Assembly: GCA_947626715.1 (NCBI GenBank)
Contig: CANQTG010000006.1
Location: 1 to 53,005, forward strand
Source: an uncultured Lachnospiraceae bacterium
GTDB lineage: Bacteria > Bacillota > Clostridia > Lachnospirales > Lachnospiraceae
Length of the DNA stretch: 53,005 bases
Reading direction: 5' to 3'
In this document: one piece after another, positions 1 through 8,500 of the stretch
Layout of the letters: each line of letters opens with the position of its first letter
Position numbering within the stretch: position 1 is the stretch's first letter
The notes under the pieces: model-generated
Seen by the model: the letters and a program-made list of their open reading frames with translations, nothing else
Database searches by the model: none
Told to the model about the DNA's origin: nothing
Position numbers and translations under genes: made by a program

Positions 1-48
1 TGTTCTATCTGAAATGCGTTTCTGCAATTCATTCAAAAATATTTCATT

Positions 49-570
49 TTAGACTTGACTTTTAATAGTTAGTCTTTTTAACGCTATTCTATCGGTTATC
101 GCCTTATAGCTTGCGACGATTTCAAGCTGTTCCTCGATAGAGGGAACAGGTAACTGCATTTTTTCAAATTCTTCCCACGGCATACTCCCTCGAACTCCGC
201 CAACCGCAATAAATGCCGCTTCTCGGTCAAATTCAGGGCGTTTGAACCACATATCCAGATATTCAGGAAGAATGACCGTTTTGTCCTTTACTCGAAAAAT
301 AGGATAAGCAGGAGACATTATCGCTTTTTCATATTCATCTAATCGTGCCACCGGAATTTTAGAGTCTCGGCTCACCTGCATAAGACTGACGGCAAAATCA
401 TCTTTTCTGATAACTTTATATTTTGTCAGATCTGTGCCATTGGTATTTGCAACAGATTTAATGAAACATTTATCAATGCTTACGCCGAGAAGTTCGGACA
501 CTGAGCCATCGCTGTTGCGTTCATCTATTTTATCAACAAGCTCATAAAGAGCCTTATAATTCGATTTCAT
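49..570 (-). CDS. hsdS: Half-length type I restriction-modification specificity subunit
   Basis: The 173-residue product matches one target-recognition half of a type I specificity (S) subunit, which chooses the DNA sequence methylated by the HsdM complex. Features seen are the GGVRGSMPW segment before the helical spacer and the PVPSIEEQLEIVASY motif typical of the conserved central helix of S subunits. Full S subunits are about 400 residues with two recognition domains, so this one holds one domain and stops (TAA) just inside the spacer helix. The start at 570 is chosen because AAGGAG lies 7 nt upstream; it overlaps the hsdM end by 17 nt, implying translational coupling. Codons after the stop stay open to the window edge, so it could be a nonsense-truncated or recombined S gene. 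Base composition is AT-richer than the rest of the window. Confidence 0.8.
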   Translation of the reverse strand: MKSNYKALYELVDKIDERNSDGSVSELLGVSIDKCFIKSVANTNGTDLTKYKVIRKDDFAVSLMQVSRDSKIPVARLDEYEKAIMSPAYPIFRVKDKTVILPEYLDMWFKRPEFDREAAFIAVGGVRGSMPWEEFEKMQLPVPSIEEQLEIVASYKAITDRIALKRLTIKSQV

Positions 571-2125
571 ATCCCAACTCCTTGAACACACTCAGCAAAT
601 CTGCTTTTGACTTTTCCTCTTGCACAAGCAGCTCTTTCAATTCACTTTGCAACGCTTTCATTTTGGTGTCAAAGTCAATATTTTCATCACGGTTAATAAA
701 CTCGATATAGCGGCTCGGAACAAGAGTAAAACCTTTCTCCCTGACTTCATCAATGGAAGCTGAATAACAGAACTCCGGCACATTCTCATAAGTCTGCTCA
801 AAGCCTTCCTGCTGCCAGTTGTGATATATCGCCGTGACTTTTGCTCTATCTTCCTCTGTCAGTTCTATGTACTTCTTTTCATATGGACTGCCCATTTGTC
901 GCAAATCCATAAAGAGAATTTCATCTTCACGGTTGCGGTAACGTTTTAGTTGTCCGTTTTGTTCCACGACACGAGCCTTTTTATTCTTGTTCAAAATCCA
1001 AAGCGTTACGCTGATGTCTGTCGTATAGAACAGGTTTCTCGGCAGAATTATGATGGCTTCCACAAGATGATTTTCGATTAGCTGCTGGCGGATTTTAAGT
1101 TCTGTGCCATCGTCGGACAAAGCTCCGTTTGCAAGCAGGAAACCCGCTATGCCGTTTTGTGAAAGCTTCGAGACGATGTTCAGTATCCACCCATAGTTGG
1201 CATTGCTCGTAGGCGGGACTTCATAACCGCCCCAGCGAGGGTCATCTACAAGCTCGTTTTCCGCACGCCATTCTTTCTGATTAAAGGGCGGATTTGCCAT
1301 GATATAATCCGCCTTCAAATCCTTGTGTTGGTCATTGGTGAAGGTATTTGCCGCCATTTCTCCGAGATTTGCGGATATGCCACGGATAGCCAAATTCATC
1401 TTAGCCAGTTTGAAAGTGGTGTTTGTGTATTCTTGTCCATAGATGGACACATTCTTCTTGTTCCCGCTGTGAGCCTCTACGAATTTAATCGACTGCACAA
1501 ACATACCGCCCGAACCGCAGCAAGGGTCGTAAAGGATACCGTCATACGGTTCAAGCATTTCCGCAATCAGGTTGACAATACATTTCGGCGTATAAAATTC
1601 TCCCTTGCCTTTTCCTTCAGCAAGAGCAAATTTACTCAAGAAGTATTCATACACGCGTCCGATAATATCGTTTTCTTCATCTTCGGTGCTGATACGATTT
1701 ATTTCATCAAGCAGCGAAGCCAACTTTGCCGTATCAAAATGCAAACGAGAGTAATAATTATCGGGCAAAGCTCCCTTCAGAGCAGGGTTATTCTTTTCTA
1801 TCGTAAACAAAGCGGTATCAATTTTCAAAGCAATGTCGTCCTGCTTCGCGTTTTCGATGATATAGCCCCAACGGCTTTCTTCCGGCAGATAGAACACATT
1901 TTCCTGCGTGTAAAATGGTTTCATATCGGCATATTTTTCACCGTGGATCTTAATAATCTTCTCTCTGCATTTTACGAATTTATCGCTTGCGAATTTAAGG
2001 AAGAATAGGCTTAAAACCACATGCTTGTACTCGGCGGGTTCAATAGCGCCACGAAGCTTGTCCGCACTTTTCCAAAGGGCTTCCTCCATAGGTATCTCTT
2101 TTTTTGGCTTTACTGTTTTTGGCAT
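554..2125 (-). CDS. hsdM: Type I restriction-modification DNA methyltransferase subunit M
   Basis: This 523-residue protein is the N6-adenine methyltransferase subunit of a type I R-M system. It has the N-terminal helical HsdM domain (about residues 15-150), the SAM-binding motif I DPCCGSGGMF (about 200-209) and the catalytic motif IV NPPF (about 278-281). Length is normal for the family. The start MPKTVKPKK is preferred over an upstream in-frame ATG (2152) because a GAGG ribosome site lies about 8 nt before it. It is transcribed leftward into hsdS; no hsdR gene is visible in the window and may lie beyond the left edge. Its AT-rich composition compared with the adjacent metabolic genes suggests horizontal acquisition (inference). 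Confidence 0.93.
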   Translation of the reverse strand: MPKTVKPKKEIPMEEALWKSADKLRGAIEPAEYKHVVLSLFFLKFASDKFVKCREKIIKIHGEKYADMKPFYTQENVFYLPEESRWGYIIENAKQDDIALKIDTALFTIEKNNPALKGALPDNYYSRLHFDTAKLASLLDEINRISTEDEENDIIGRVYEYFLSKFALAEGKGKGEFYTPKCIVNLIAEMLEPYDGILYDPCCGSGGMFVQSIKFVEAHSGNKKNVSIYGQEYTNTTFKLAKMNLAIRGISANLGEMAANTFTNDQHKDLKADYIMANPPFNQKEWRAENELVDDPRWGGYEVPPTSNANYGWILNIVSKLSQNGIAGFLLANGALSDDGTELKIRQQLIENHLVEAIIILPRNLFYTTDISVTLWILNKNKKARVVEQNGQLKRYRNREDEILFMDLRQMGSPYEKKYIELTEEDRAKVTAIYHNWQQEGFEQTYENVPEFCYSASIDEVREKGFTLVPSRYIEFINRDENIDFDTKMKALQSELKELLVQEEKSKADLLSVFKELGYEIEL

Positions 2126-2159
2126 TTTAAAATCCTCACTTTCTGACAGCATACCGCGG

Positions 2160-2376
2160 TCATTTATCTTCCGATAAAATGTTCATAACATCATCTACTA
2201 TACAATCGAGGCTTCTGCATACTTTTGCAAGAGTATCAGTAGACTGTTTCATTTTTGCTTAATTTATTTATTGTATAGCTGGTTAGTTTTGCGGCATTTT
2301 GCAAGTTTTTCTTTTTCGCTGTGCTGTCATTCTTTATGCAAGATTCACTAATCTGCAGGGCGGTGTCCCCCACACA
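2160..2376 (-). pseudogene. Frameshifted XRE-family regulator upstream of hsdM
   Basis: Two adjacent minus-strand reading frames together reproduce the end of a small Cro/CI-type HTH regulator of the kind often found beside type I R-M genes. The upstream frame reads KKKNLQNAAKLTSYTINKLS then KNETV. The reading then has to shift by one base, near 2242, into the frame STDTLAKVCRSLDC, which runs through DDVMNILSEDK to a TGA at 2160-2162. The two halves join as the recognition helix, the linker and the usual C-terminal helix of this family. The expected N-terminal helix is not recognisable upstream, and the hisJ-like gene begins immediately beyond, so the gene is both frameshifted and 5'-truncated. 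It stops 35 nt before the hsdM start. Confidence 0.7.
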
Positions 2377-3192
2377 CTATAACTTATGGAACTGCGGGCG
2401 GCGCTCCCGATAGGTTGTATAATAGCGGAAGCCGCATTCCTTCAGCAGCTCGGCCGCTTTTGCAAATTCATAACCGATGTATCGCGGGTCGTGCGCGTCG
2501 CTGCCGATGGTTACGATCTCGCCGCCGAGCGCGCGGTAGCGTTTTAGGATACCCATGCAGGGATTGGGCTGCGAAAGGCCGTATTTCAGTCCGCCGGTAT
2601 TGATTTCCAATCCTTTTCCCCTCTCTAAGAGCAGGCGGAGAATGGAGTCGAGGATCTCCCGGAACCGCTCATAGGAATAGTCCTTATCCTGCGAAGGGCC
2701 GTAGCGCACGACATAGTCCAGATGTCCGTAAACGTCGAAGCTGTCAAAGGCTAGGATATTTTCCAGAATGGAGGAAAAATACCCGCCGTAGGCTTCCTCC
2801 TGCGTGCGCCCCTCAAAAAATGCGGGATAATAGGGGTCTTGGCGGTTGCATACGTGAGAGGAGCCGATGATAAAGTCGAAGGCATGGGAGGAAACGTAGC
2901 TTGCGTGCTCCGCCTTTAGATGGGGCTGCAGGCCCAGCTCGACGCCGAAAAGAATCTCGATCTGTCCGGCGTATTGTTCCTGACAGCGCGTAAGCTCCCG
3001 CCGGTATGCGTCTGTATCGAGCAGGAAATAATCCGCCGGAACGTCCGGCGAGGGCGGATAGTCGAGGTCGAGATGTTCCGTAAAGCAGATCCGCTCCATG
3101 CCGAGGCGGATCGCCTGCGTTATCATTTGCTCCATAGGGGCGTCGCTGTCACCGGAGAAGGAAGAGTGCATATGAAAATCCGCGGTTATCAT
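2377..3192 (-). CDS. PHP-family histidinol-phosphatase-like phosphoesterase
   Basis: A 271-residue PHP-domain protein resembling HisJ/HisK histidinol-phosphate phosphatase, the enzyme for the penultimate steps of histidine synthesis. Metal-site motifs are in order: DFHMHSSFSGDS at the N-terminus, TEHLD, GVELGL, SSHV, GHLDYVVR, LEINTGGL and GSDAH near the C-terminus. The open frame extends 61 codons further upstream over the preceding gene, but the start is placed at 3192, where ATG overlaps the upstream TGA as ATGA. Its ribosome site AAGGAGG lies 11 nt upstream inside a perfect palindrome. No other his genes are nearby, so the true substrate is uncertain; PHP phosphatases of this type also hydrolyse other small phosphates. 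Confidence 0.85.
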   Translation of the reverse strand: MITADFHMHSSFSGDSDAPMEQMITQAIRLGMERICFTEHLDLDYPPSPDVPADYFLLDTDAYRRELTRCQEQYAGQIEILFGVELGLQPHLKAEHASYVSSHAFDFIIGSSHVCNRQDPYYPAFFEGRTQEEAYGGYFSSILENILAFDSFDVYGHLDYVVRYGPSQDKDYSYERFREILDSILRLLLERGKGLEINTGGLKYGLSQPNPCMGILKRYRALGGEIVTIGSDAHDPRYIGYEFAKAAELLKECGFRYYTTYRERRPQFHKL

Positions 3193-3959
3193 AAGGAGGG
3201 ATCCCTCCTTTTTCTTTTTGGCGTCCGTTCCTTTAAAACGCCGGAGAGGGACAGGGATTGCTCCAGATAGCCGAGACTTTCCCTGCGAAGGCGCGCATAG
3301 CCGTATCCTCCGGCGCGAAATACCGGGTGAAAGGCACTCCAGACATAGAGCAGGGAAGCCTCCATCAAAAGCCACCGAAGCGCCGCGTCCAAAGACCGCT
3401 TTGGCAGACGGCGGAGCGCATGGGACTGAAAGATGATGTGCGGCAGTTCGTCGCGCAGCATTCTGGCGCAGATACTCGCCAGCGCGGGAGAATCCGCGAC
3501 GGCGTTTGAGAGCGCGTCATAGTAGCTCAGCGCAATGATCTCGGCGGTCACGAGGACGATGATCTCGCATTTGAGCCCGCCCAGCTTCCTGAGTCTGCGA
3601 AAGATACGGTCGGAAAAGGAGCGCCGCGCCGCCTCGACATGATAGTGATCCATGTACTGTCGCAGATAGGCCGAATGCAGGTTTTCCTCCCGGATAAAGC
3701 CTCGTATCGCCTCCAAATAAGCCGGTTCGCCGCCCGCTTTGACCCAAGCGTCCGCGGCCTTTAATAGGTGCAGGCCGTCGGAGCCCTCGCCCCTTTGGAA
3801 CGCCCGTATGGACGGAAAGAGCAGACGCCTTTCTTCTGCCGTAAGGCCCGTTTCCTGCGAAAAGTCGATAAGGAGCCTGTGCTCGCAGTCTGCCGAAAAA
3901 TGCCTGCTCCAGTCCCGGTCGGTATAGCGGTTTAGTTTAGAAGCGGTAAGTATGACCAT
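3189..3959 (-). CDS. Ferritin-like diiron-domain protein of unknown function
   Basis: A helical protein of 256 residues with a ferritin-like diiron signature: two ExxH motifs (ENLH at residues 92-95 and ELPH at 171-174) with an intervening glutamate at 140 in AEIIALSYYDAL. This pattern is the metal-ligand pattern of diiron oxygenases and ferritin-like proteins. No substrate can be deduced; it is not a recognised ferritin, rubrerythrin or ribonucleotide reductase by sequence. The start at 3959 (MVILTASKLN) is a choice: AAAGGA lies 13 nt upstream, while an alternative ATG at 3983 has a GGGAG too close. The longer open frame upstream runs into a tandem repeat and is unlikely to be coding. Its stop overlaps the next start (ATGA). 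Confidence 0.6.
   Translation of the reverse strand: MVILTASKLNRYTDRDWSRHFSADCEHRLLIDFSQETGLTAEERRLLFPSIRAFQRGEGSDGLHLLKAADAWVKAGGEPAYLEAIRGFIREENLHSAYLRQYMDHYHVEAARRSFSDRIFRRLRKLGGLKCEIIVLVTAEIIALSYYDALSNAVADSPALASICARMLRDELPHIIFQSHALRRLPKRSLDAALRWLLMEASLLYVWSAFHPVFRAGGYGYARLRRESLGYLEQSLSLSGVLKERTPKRKRRDPSL
3193..3210 (-). promoter_or_regulatory. Perfect palindrome sequestering a ribosome-binding site
   Basis: The 18 bases AAGGAGGGATCCCTCCTT are their own reverse complement and end directly at the ATG of the PHP phosphatase gene. In mRNA they can form a 7-bp stem with a GATC loop that buries the AAGGAGG Shine-Dalgarno. Because the upstream ferritin-like gene is translated through this stem and stops on the overlapping ATGA, ribosomes finishing that gene would open it, a classical translational-coupling layout (inference). 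Confidence 0.65.
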
Positions 3960-3987
3960 TGTGATGTCCACGTCCTTTCTCATGCTC

Positions 3988-4317
3988 CCATCTCGACAGC
4001 CGTCTCGATGGGGGATACTCGTCAAATGCCGATTGCCGCAAGCGCCATCGGTATTTTCTTTGTTATCGTACCATCTCGACAGCCGTCTCGATGGGGGATA
4101 CTCGTCAAATGCCGATTGCCGCAAGCGCCATCGGCACTTTCCTCGTTATCGTACCATCTCGACAGCCGTCTCGATGGGGATACTCGTCAAATGCCGATTG
4201 CCGCAAGCGCCATCGGCATTTTCCTCGTTATCATACCATCTCGACAGCCGTCTCGATGGGGATACTCGTCAAATGCCGATTGCCGCAAGCGCCATCGGCA
4301 TTTTCCTCGTTATCATA
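3988..4317 (+). repeat. Four tandem copies of an 82/83-bp hairpin-rich repeat (family A)
   Basis: Copies begin with CCATCTCGACAGCC at 3988, 4071, 4154 and 4236 (periods 83, 83, 82, and the last unit ends at 4317, followed by a further CCA). Each unit carries an imperfect hairpin (CCATCTCGAC facing GTCTCGATGG) and a perfect 10-bp stem AAATGCCGAT facing ATCGGCATTT around a CGCAAGCG core. One related copy lies at 26915-27005 in the opposite orientation. The copies differ by single substitutions. Open reading frames that cross the array exist in several frames but shift between units, so the array is not coding. It occupies most of the 528-base gap before the PepSY gene. Confidence 0.9.
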
Positions 4318-4407
4318 CCACATCAGCGGAAAAAAGTCCATGATACGCGTTTTTGTCTGACTTACCGACGCTTTTGTCTGATTTTTCAGATTTTATGAAA
4401 AATATAG

Positions 4408-4436
4408 TTGCATTGGCGGGAAATTTAATGTATACT
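4408..4436 (+). promoter_or_regulatory. Promoter of the RsgI-like/PepSY protein gene
   Basis: TTGCAT at 4408-4413 and TATACT at 4431-4436 are separated by 17 nt, a near-consensus sigma-70 (SigA) promoter. It lies 52 nt before the gene start, downstream of the repeat array and a T-rich stretch. Confidence 0.7.
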
Positions 4437-4487
4437 AAATCCATAGAAAATATAAAATTTCAACTTCAAAAAAGGAGGGTGGTCAAC

Positions 4488-5387
4488 ATGACAAACACAA
4501 CTAAGAAAAACAACCGCAGGAGAGAGAAGATCTATCGCCTGATCGTTGCGATGACGATGACTTTGGCGTTTATCGGCGCCGGACTGATCGGTCATAAGTC
4601 TTATGTCAAAGCTGATACTCCTTCTGCGCCTGCAGGGCCAGCGATCGCACTGCAGGTGAACTATTACGGCACCGTGATCTCCTGCAGCGCGGTGAACGAG
4701 GTCGGCGTCGCCGTTCTTTCCGGCATGGACGGAGGGAACGATCTGGCGGGCGTGAAAATGGACGTAGCGGTGAACGCGATCGCGGGCGCGCTGCTCCAGA
4801 GCGGTTATACGGGCGATATCGCTTCCGCAGTCTTGATCACGATCGGAAACGGCACGCAGGGCAGCGCGGCGTATCCTCCGGCGGCTCCCGGCAGTCAGGC
4901 GGGCGTGGTTACGGACATCGGCGCGGACGCCGTTAAGGCCATCGCCCTAAATCATGCGGGACTCTCCGAGGGTCAGATAAGCGGGCTTTTGGTCGAGCGG
5001 GACTGGGACGACGGACGTCTGGAATATGAAGTGAAGTTCTTTTATAACAATACGGAATATGAGTATACTATCGACGGCTCTACGGGAGCGATCTATACCT
5101 ATGAAAAGGAGCCCGTCAAGGAGCGGGAGAAAGAGAGCCAGCCTAAGCAGGAGGCTTCTTCCGGCAACGCTTCCTCCGATATCGGCACAGGCGGCGCGAA
5201 GGCGGCGGCCCTGTCCCACGCGGGACTGTCCGAAGGCGATATCAGGGAGCTGGAGATCGAGCGGGACTGGGACGACGGCATACTGGAATATGAAGTCAGC
5301 TTTATGAGCGGCGGCTATGAGTATGAATACGATATTAACGGCACGACGGGAGCGGTCCTAAAGCATTCCAAGGAATGGGACGATTAG
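4488..5387 (+). CDS. Membrane-anchored or secreted protein with RsgI-like domain and two PepSY domains
   Basis: The 299-residue product has a basic N-terminus and one hydrophobic segment (about residues 17-37), so it is exported or anchored. Residues about 52-120 (ALQVNYYGTVISCSAVNE, then VAVNAIAGALLQSGY and VLITIG) resemble the extracytoplasmic middle domain of RsgI-type anti-sigma factors. Two PepSY-type repeats follow at about 144-206 and 231-293; both contain a DWDDG.LEYEV core and end in a DGSTGAIY or NGTTGAV turn. They are joined by a charged linker rich in Glu, Lys and Ser. The start ATG at 4488 follows AAGGAGGG by 8 nt. No sigma factor of the SigI type adjoins it, so it appears to be a free-standing relative. 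A bidirectional terminator follows downstream. Confidence 0.75.
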   Translation: MTNTTKKNNRRREKIYRLIVAMTMTLAFIGAGLIGHKSYVKADTPSAPAGPAIALQVNYYGTVISCSAVNEVGVAVLSGMDGGNDLAGVKMDVAVNAIAGALLQSGYTGDIASAVLITIGNGTQGSAAYPPAAPGSQAGVVTDIGADAVKAIALNHAGLSEGQISGLLVERDWDDGRLEYEVKFFYNNTEYEYTIDGSTGAIYTYEKEPVKEREKESQPKQEASSGNASSDIGTGGAKAAALSHAGLSEGDIRELEIERDWDDGILEYEVSFMSGGYEYEYDINGTTGAVLKHSKEWDD

Positions 5388-5399
5388 AGAAAACCGCCC

Positions 5400-5503
5400 G
5401 CCTAGAGGGAAAATAAGAAATAAGAAGGACGAGAAAAAAGAGTAAAAGAAAAAAGGACGAAAGAAAAGGAAGAGAAAAAAGAAAAGAACAAGAAAAAGAA
5501 AGG
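5400..5503 (+). other. Polypurine tract in the 3' untranslated region
   Basis: About 100 bases between the PepSY gene and the terminator are almost only A and G on the plus strand, in irregular runs such as AGAAAAAAGAAAAGAACAAG. It encodes no plausible protein. It resembles the tract at 40799-40966 in composition. It precedes the terminator hairpin for plus-strand transcripts. Confidence 0.7.
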
Positions 5504-5540
5504 GGAAGCGCAGGTATTATCCTGCGGCTTCCTCTTTTTT
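5504..5540. terminator. Bidirectional intrinsic terminator between convergent genes
   Basis: The stem GGAAGCGCAGG (5504-5514) pairs with CCTGCGGCTTCC (5521-5532) around a TATTAT loop, 11 pairs with one bulged base. On the plus strand TCTTTTTT follows; on the minus strand CCCCTTTCTTTTTC follows. It therefore can end both the PepSY transcript and the activase transcript, and it overlaps the last codons of the activase gene. Confidence 0.8.
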
Positions 5541-8500
5541 GAGATTTTTATGCGCGGTGGAGAGCATGAGCTTGATACGGTTGAGCTGGTTGACTTCGCT
5601 GGCCCCGGGATCATAGTCGATCGCGACGATATTGGAGATCGGGTAGCGGCGGCGCAGCTCTTTGATAACGCCCTTGCCGACCACATGGTTCGGGAGACAG
5701 CCGAACGGCTGCGTACATACGATGTTGCAGACGCCGCCGTGGATCAGTTCCAGCATTTCTCCGGTCAGAAACCAGCCCTCGCCCGTCTGATTGCCGATGG
5801 AAACGATCGGCTTTGCATAGGAGACCAGATCGTAGATATCGGCGGGCGGCGTAAAATGCCTGCTGCGCCTGAAGGCCGAGGCCGCGGGAGAACGTAAGAG
5901 CGTGATCGCGCGGATCCCCGCTTTGGAGAGAAGGGCCGCCTTTTTGCTCGTCCCGAGATTCTCCGCTTTATAGATCTGGTTATAGAAGCAGTAAAGCATA
6001 AAGTCCATAAGGTCGGGGACGACGGCCTCCGCGCCCTCCGATTCGAGAAGATCGACCAGATGATTGTTGGCGGCGGGCATGAATTTTACCAAGATCTCGC
6101 CTACGACGCCGACGCGCGGCTTTTTCATGCCGGTGACGGGGAGCGCGTCAAACTCTCTGATAATGTCCCGACAGAGACGGCTGAAGCGCAGAAATCCGGG
6201 ATGCCTGCCGGAGAGGAAGCGTTTGCATTCCTCCGACCATTTGCGGTGAAGGGCCTGCGCGGAGCCGGGAACCTTCTCGTAAGGGCGCATACGGTAGAGG
6301 CAGCGCATGAAAACGTCGCCGAGCAGGGCGGCGTAGGCCACGCGCGTGAGCAGCTTTGCGTTTAGGTGGAAGCCCGGATTGCTCTCGATACCGGCGAGAT
6401 TGAGCGAGATGACGGGAACCTGCGCCATGCCCGCCTTTTCCAGCGCGCGCCGGATAAAGCCGATATAATTGGTAGCGCGGCAGCCGCCGCCTGTCTGGCT
6501 CATAATGACGGCTACTTTATTTAAGTCGTATTTCCCTGAGAGCAGGGCCTCCATGATCTGTCCTACGACGATCAGGGAGGGGTAGCAGGCGTCGTTGTTG
6601 ACATACTGCAATCCCACGTCGACCGCGTGCCGGTTGTCGTTGGGCAGTACCTCGAGATGATAGCCGCAGGTATTGATGGCGGATTCAAACAGTTCAAAAT
6701 GGATAGGCGACATCTGCGGGCAGAGTATCGTATAGTCCCTGCGCATTTCCTCCGTAAAGGCGACCTTATGGATCGAGGTCGGCTGAATGCTGCGCCCGAT
6801 CTTTTTGCGCGCCCTGACGCGCAGGGCGGAGAGCAGGGAGCGTACCCGTATCCTTGCCGCGCCCAGATTGTTGACCTCGTCGATCTTTAGGCAGGTATAG
6901 ATCTTGCCCGAGCCGGATAAGATATCGTTGACCTGATCCGTAGTCACGGCGTCCAGACCGCAGCCGAAGGAATTGAGCTGGATCAGATCCAGATTTTCCA
7001 CGGTGCGGACATAGGAAGCGGCGGCATACAGCCGGGAATGGTACATCCACTGATCGGAAACGATAAGGGGACGCTCCGGCCTGCCCAGATGGGAAACGGA
7101 ATCCTCGGTCAGGACGGCGATATCATAGCTCGTGATCAGCTCCGGGATCCCGTGATTGATCTCGGGGTCGATATGATACGGCCTGCCCGCGAGCACGATC
7201 CCGTGCTTTCCCGTTTCTTCCAGATACTTGAGCGTCTCTTCTCCCTTTCTGCGCATATCCTCTCTGGCGCGCGCCAGCTCCTGCCAGCCGAGGGCGGCGG
7301 CGCTTTTGATCTCCTGCGGCGGGATCTCCTGAAATTCCCGTATCAGGGCGTCCGTCACGGCGGCAAGGTCCCGGAAGGAGAGAAACGGATTGCGGAAAAC
7401 GACGTCCCCTCTTCTGATCTCGTCGATATTGTTCTTGATATTTTCCGAATAGGACGTTACGATCGGGCAGTTATAGTGATTGTTGGCGTCCTCAAATTCG
7501 TTGCGTTCGTAAAAGAGCGCCGGATAAAAGATAAAGGGCACGCCCTGTTTAAGCAGCCAAGTGACATGTCCGTGCGCCAGCTTGGCGGGATAGCATTCGG
7601 ACTCGCTGGGAATGGATTCGATCCCCAGCTCGTAGATCCGGCGGTTGGAAACGGGCGAAAGGACGACCTGATAGCCTAACTGCGTAAAAAAGGTGAACCA
7701 GAACGGATAATTTTCATACATGTTCAGGACTCTCGGGATCCCGACCCTGCCGCGCGGCGCTTGGTCGGCGGGCAGAGGCTCGTAATCGAAGATCCGTTCC
7801 AGCTTGTATGCGAACAGATTCGGGACATTGTTCGCGTTTTTCTTTTTGCCGAGGCCGCGTTCGCAGCGGTTGCCGGAAATATACTGTCTGCCTCCGGTAA
7901 ATTTATTGATGGTCAGGCGGCAGCTGTTGGTGCAGCCCTTGCATTTGGCCATGCTTGTCTCAAACTGCAGGGTATTGATCTGCTCGATGGAGAGCATGGT
8001 CGTCCGGTAGCCTTCCTCCGACAAAAAGCGCTCTCTGGCGATAAGGGCCGCGCCGAAAGCGCCCATGATGCCCGCGATATCGGGGCGGATCGCCTCGCAG
8101 CCCGCGATCTTTTCAAAGCTGCGCAGGACGGCGTCGTTGTAAAAGGTGCCGCCCTGTACGACGATGTTTCTGCCGAGCTCGGAGGCGTCGGAGACCTTAA
8201 ACAGCGCGTTTTTGATGACGGAATAGGCGAGGCCGGCGGAAATGTCGGATACCTCCGCGCCCTCCTTCTGCGCCTGCTTTACTTTGGAATTCATAAACAC
8301 GGTGCAGCGCGTCCCCAGATCGATGGGGTGCTGCGCGAACAGGGCGGCGGCCGCAAAATCCTGCACCTGATAATTCAGGGATTTTGCAAACGTTTCGATA
8401 AAGGAGCCGCAGCCGGAGGAGCAGGCTTCGTTGAGCTGCACGCTGTCCACGGTATGGTTCTTGATCTTGATACATTTCATATCCTGTCCGCCGATATCCA

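Noticed and set aside
2415-3270. Open frames antisense to the PHP phosphatase gene
   Set aside because: Shadows of the real gene, which carries the full PHP motif set.
4008-4398. Several plus-strand open frames of 80-150 codons across the 82/83-bp array
   Set aside because: Frames arise from the repeat and shift between units; similar frames appear for the same repeat in other places, without ribosome sites.
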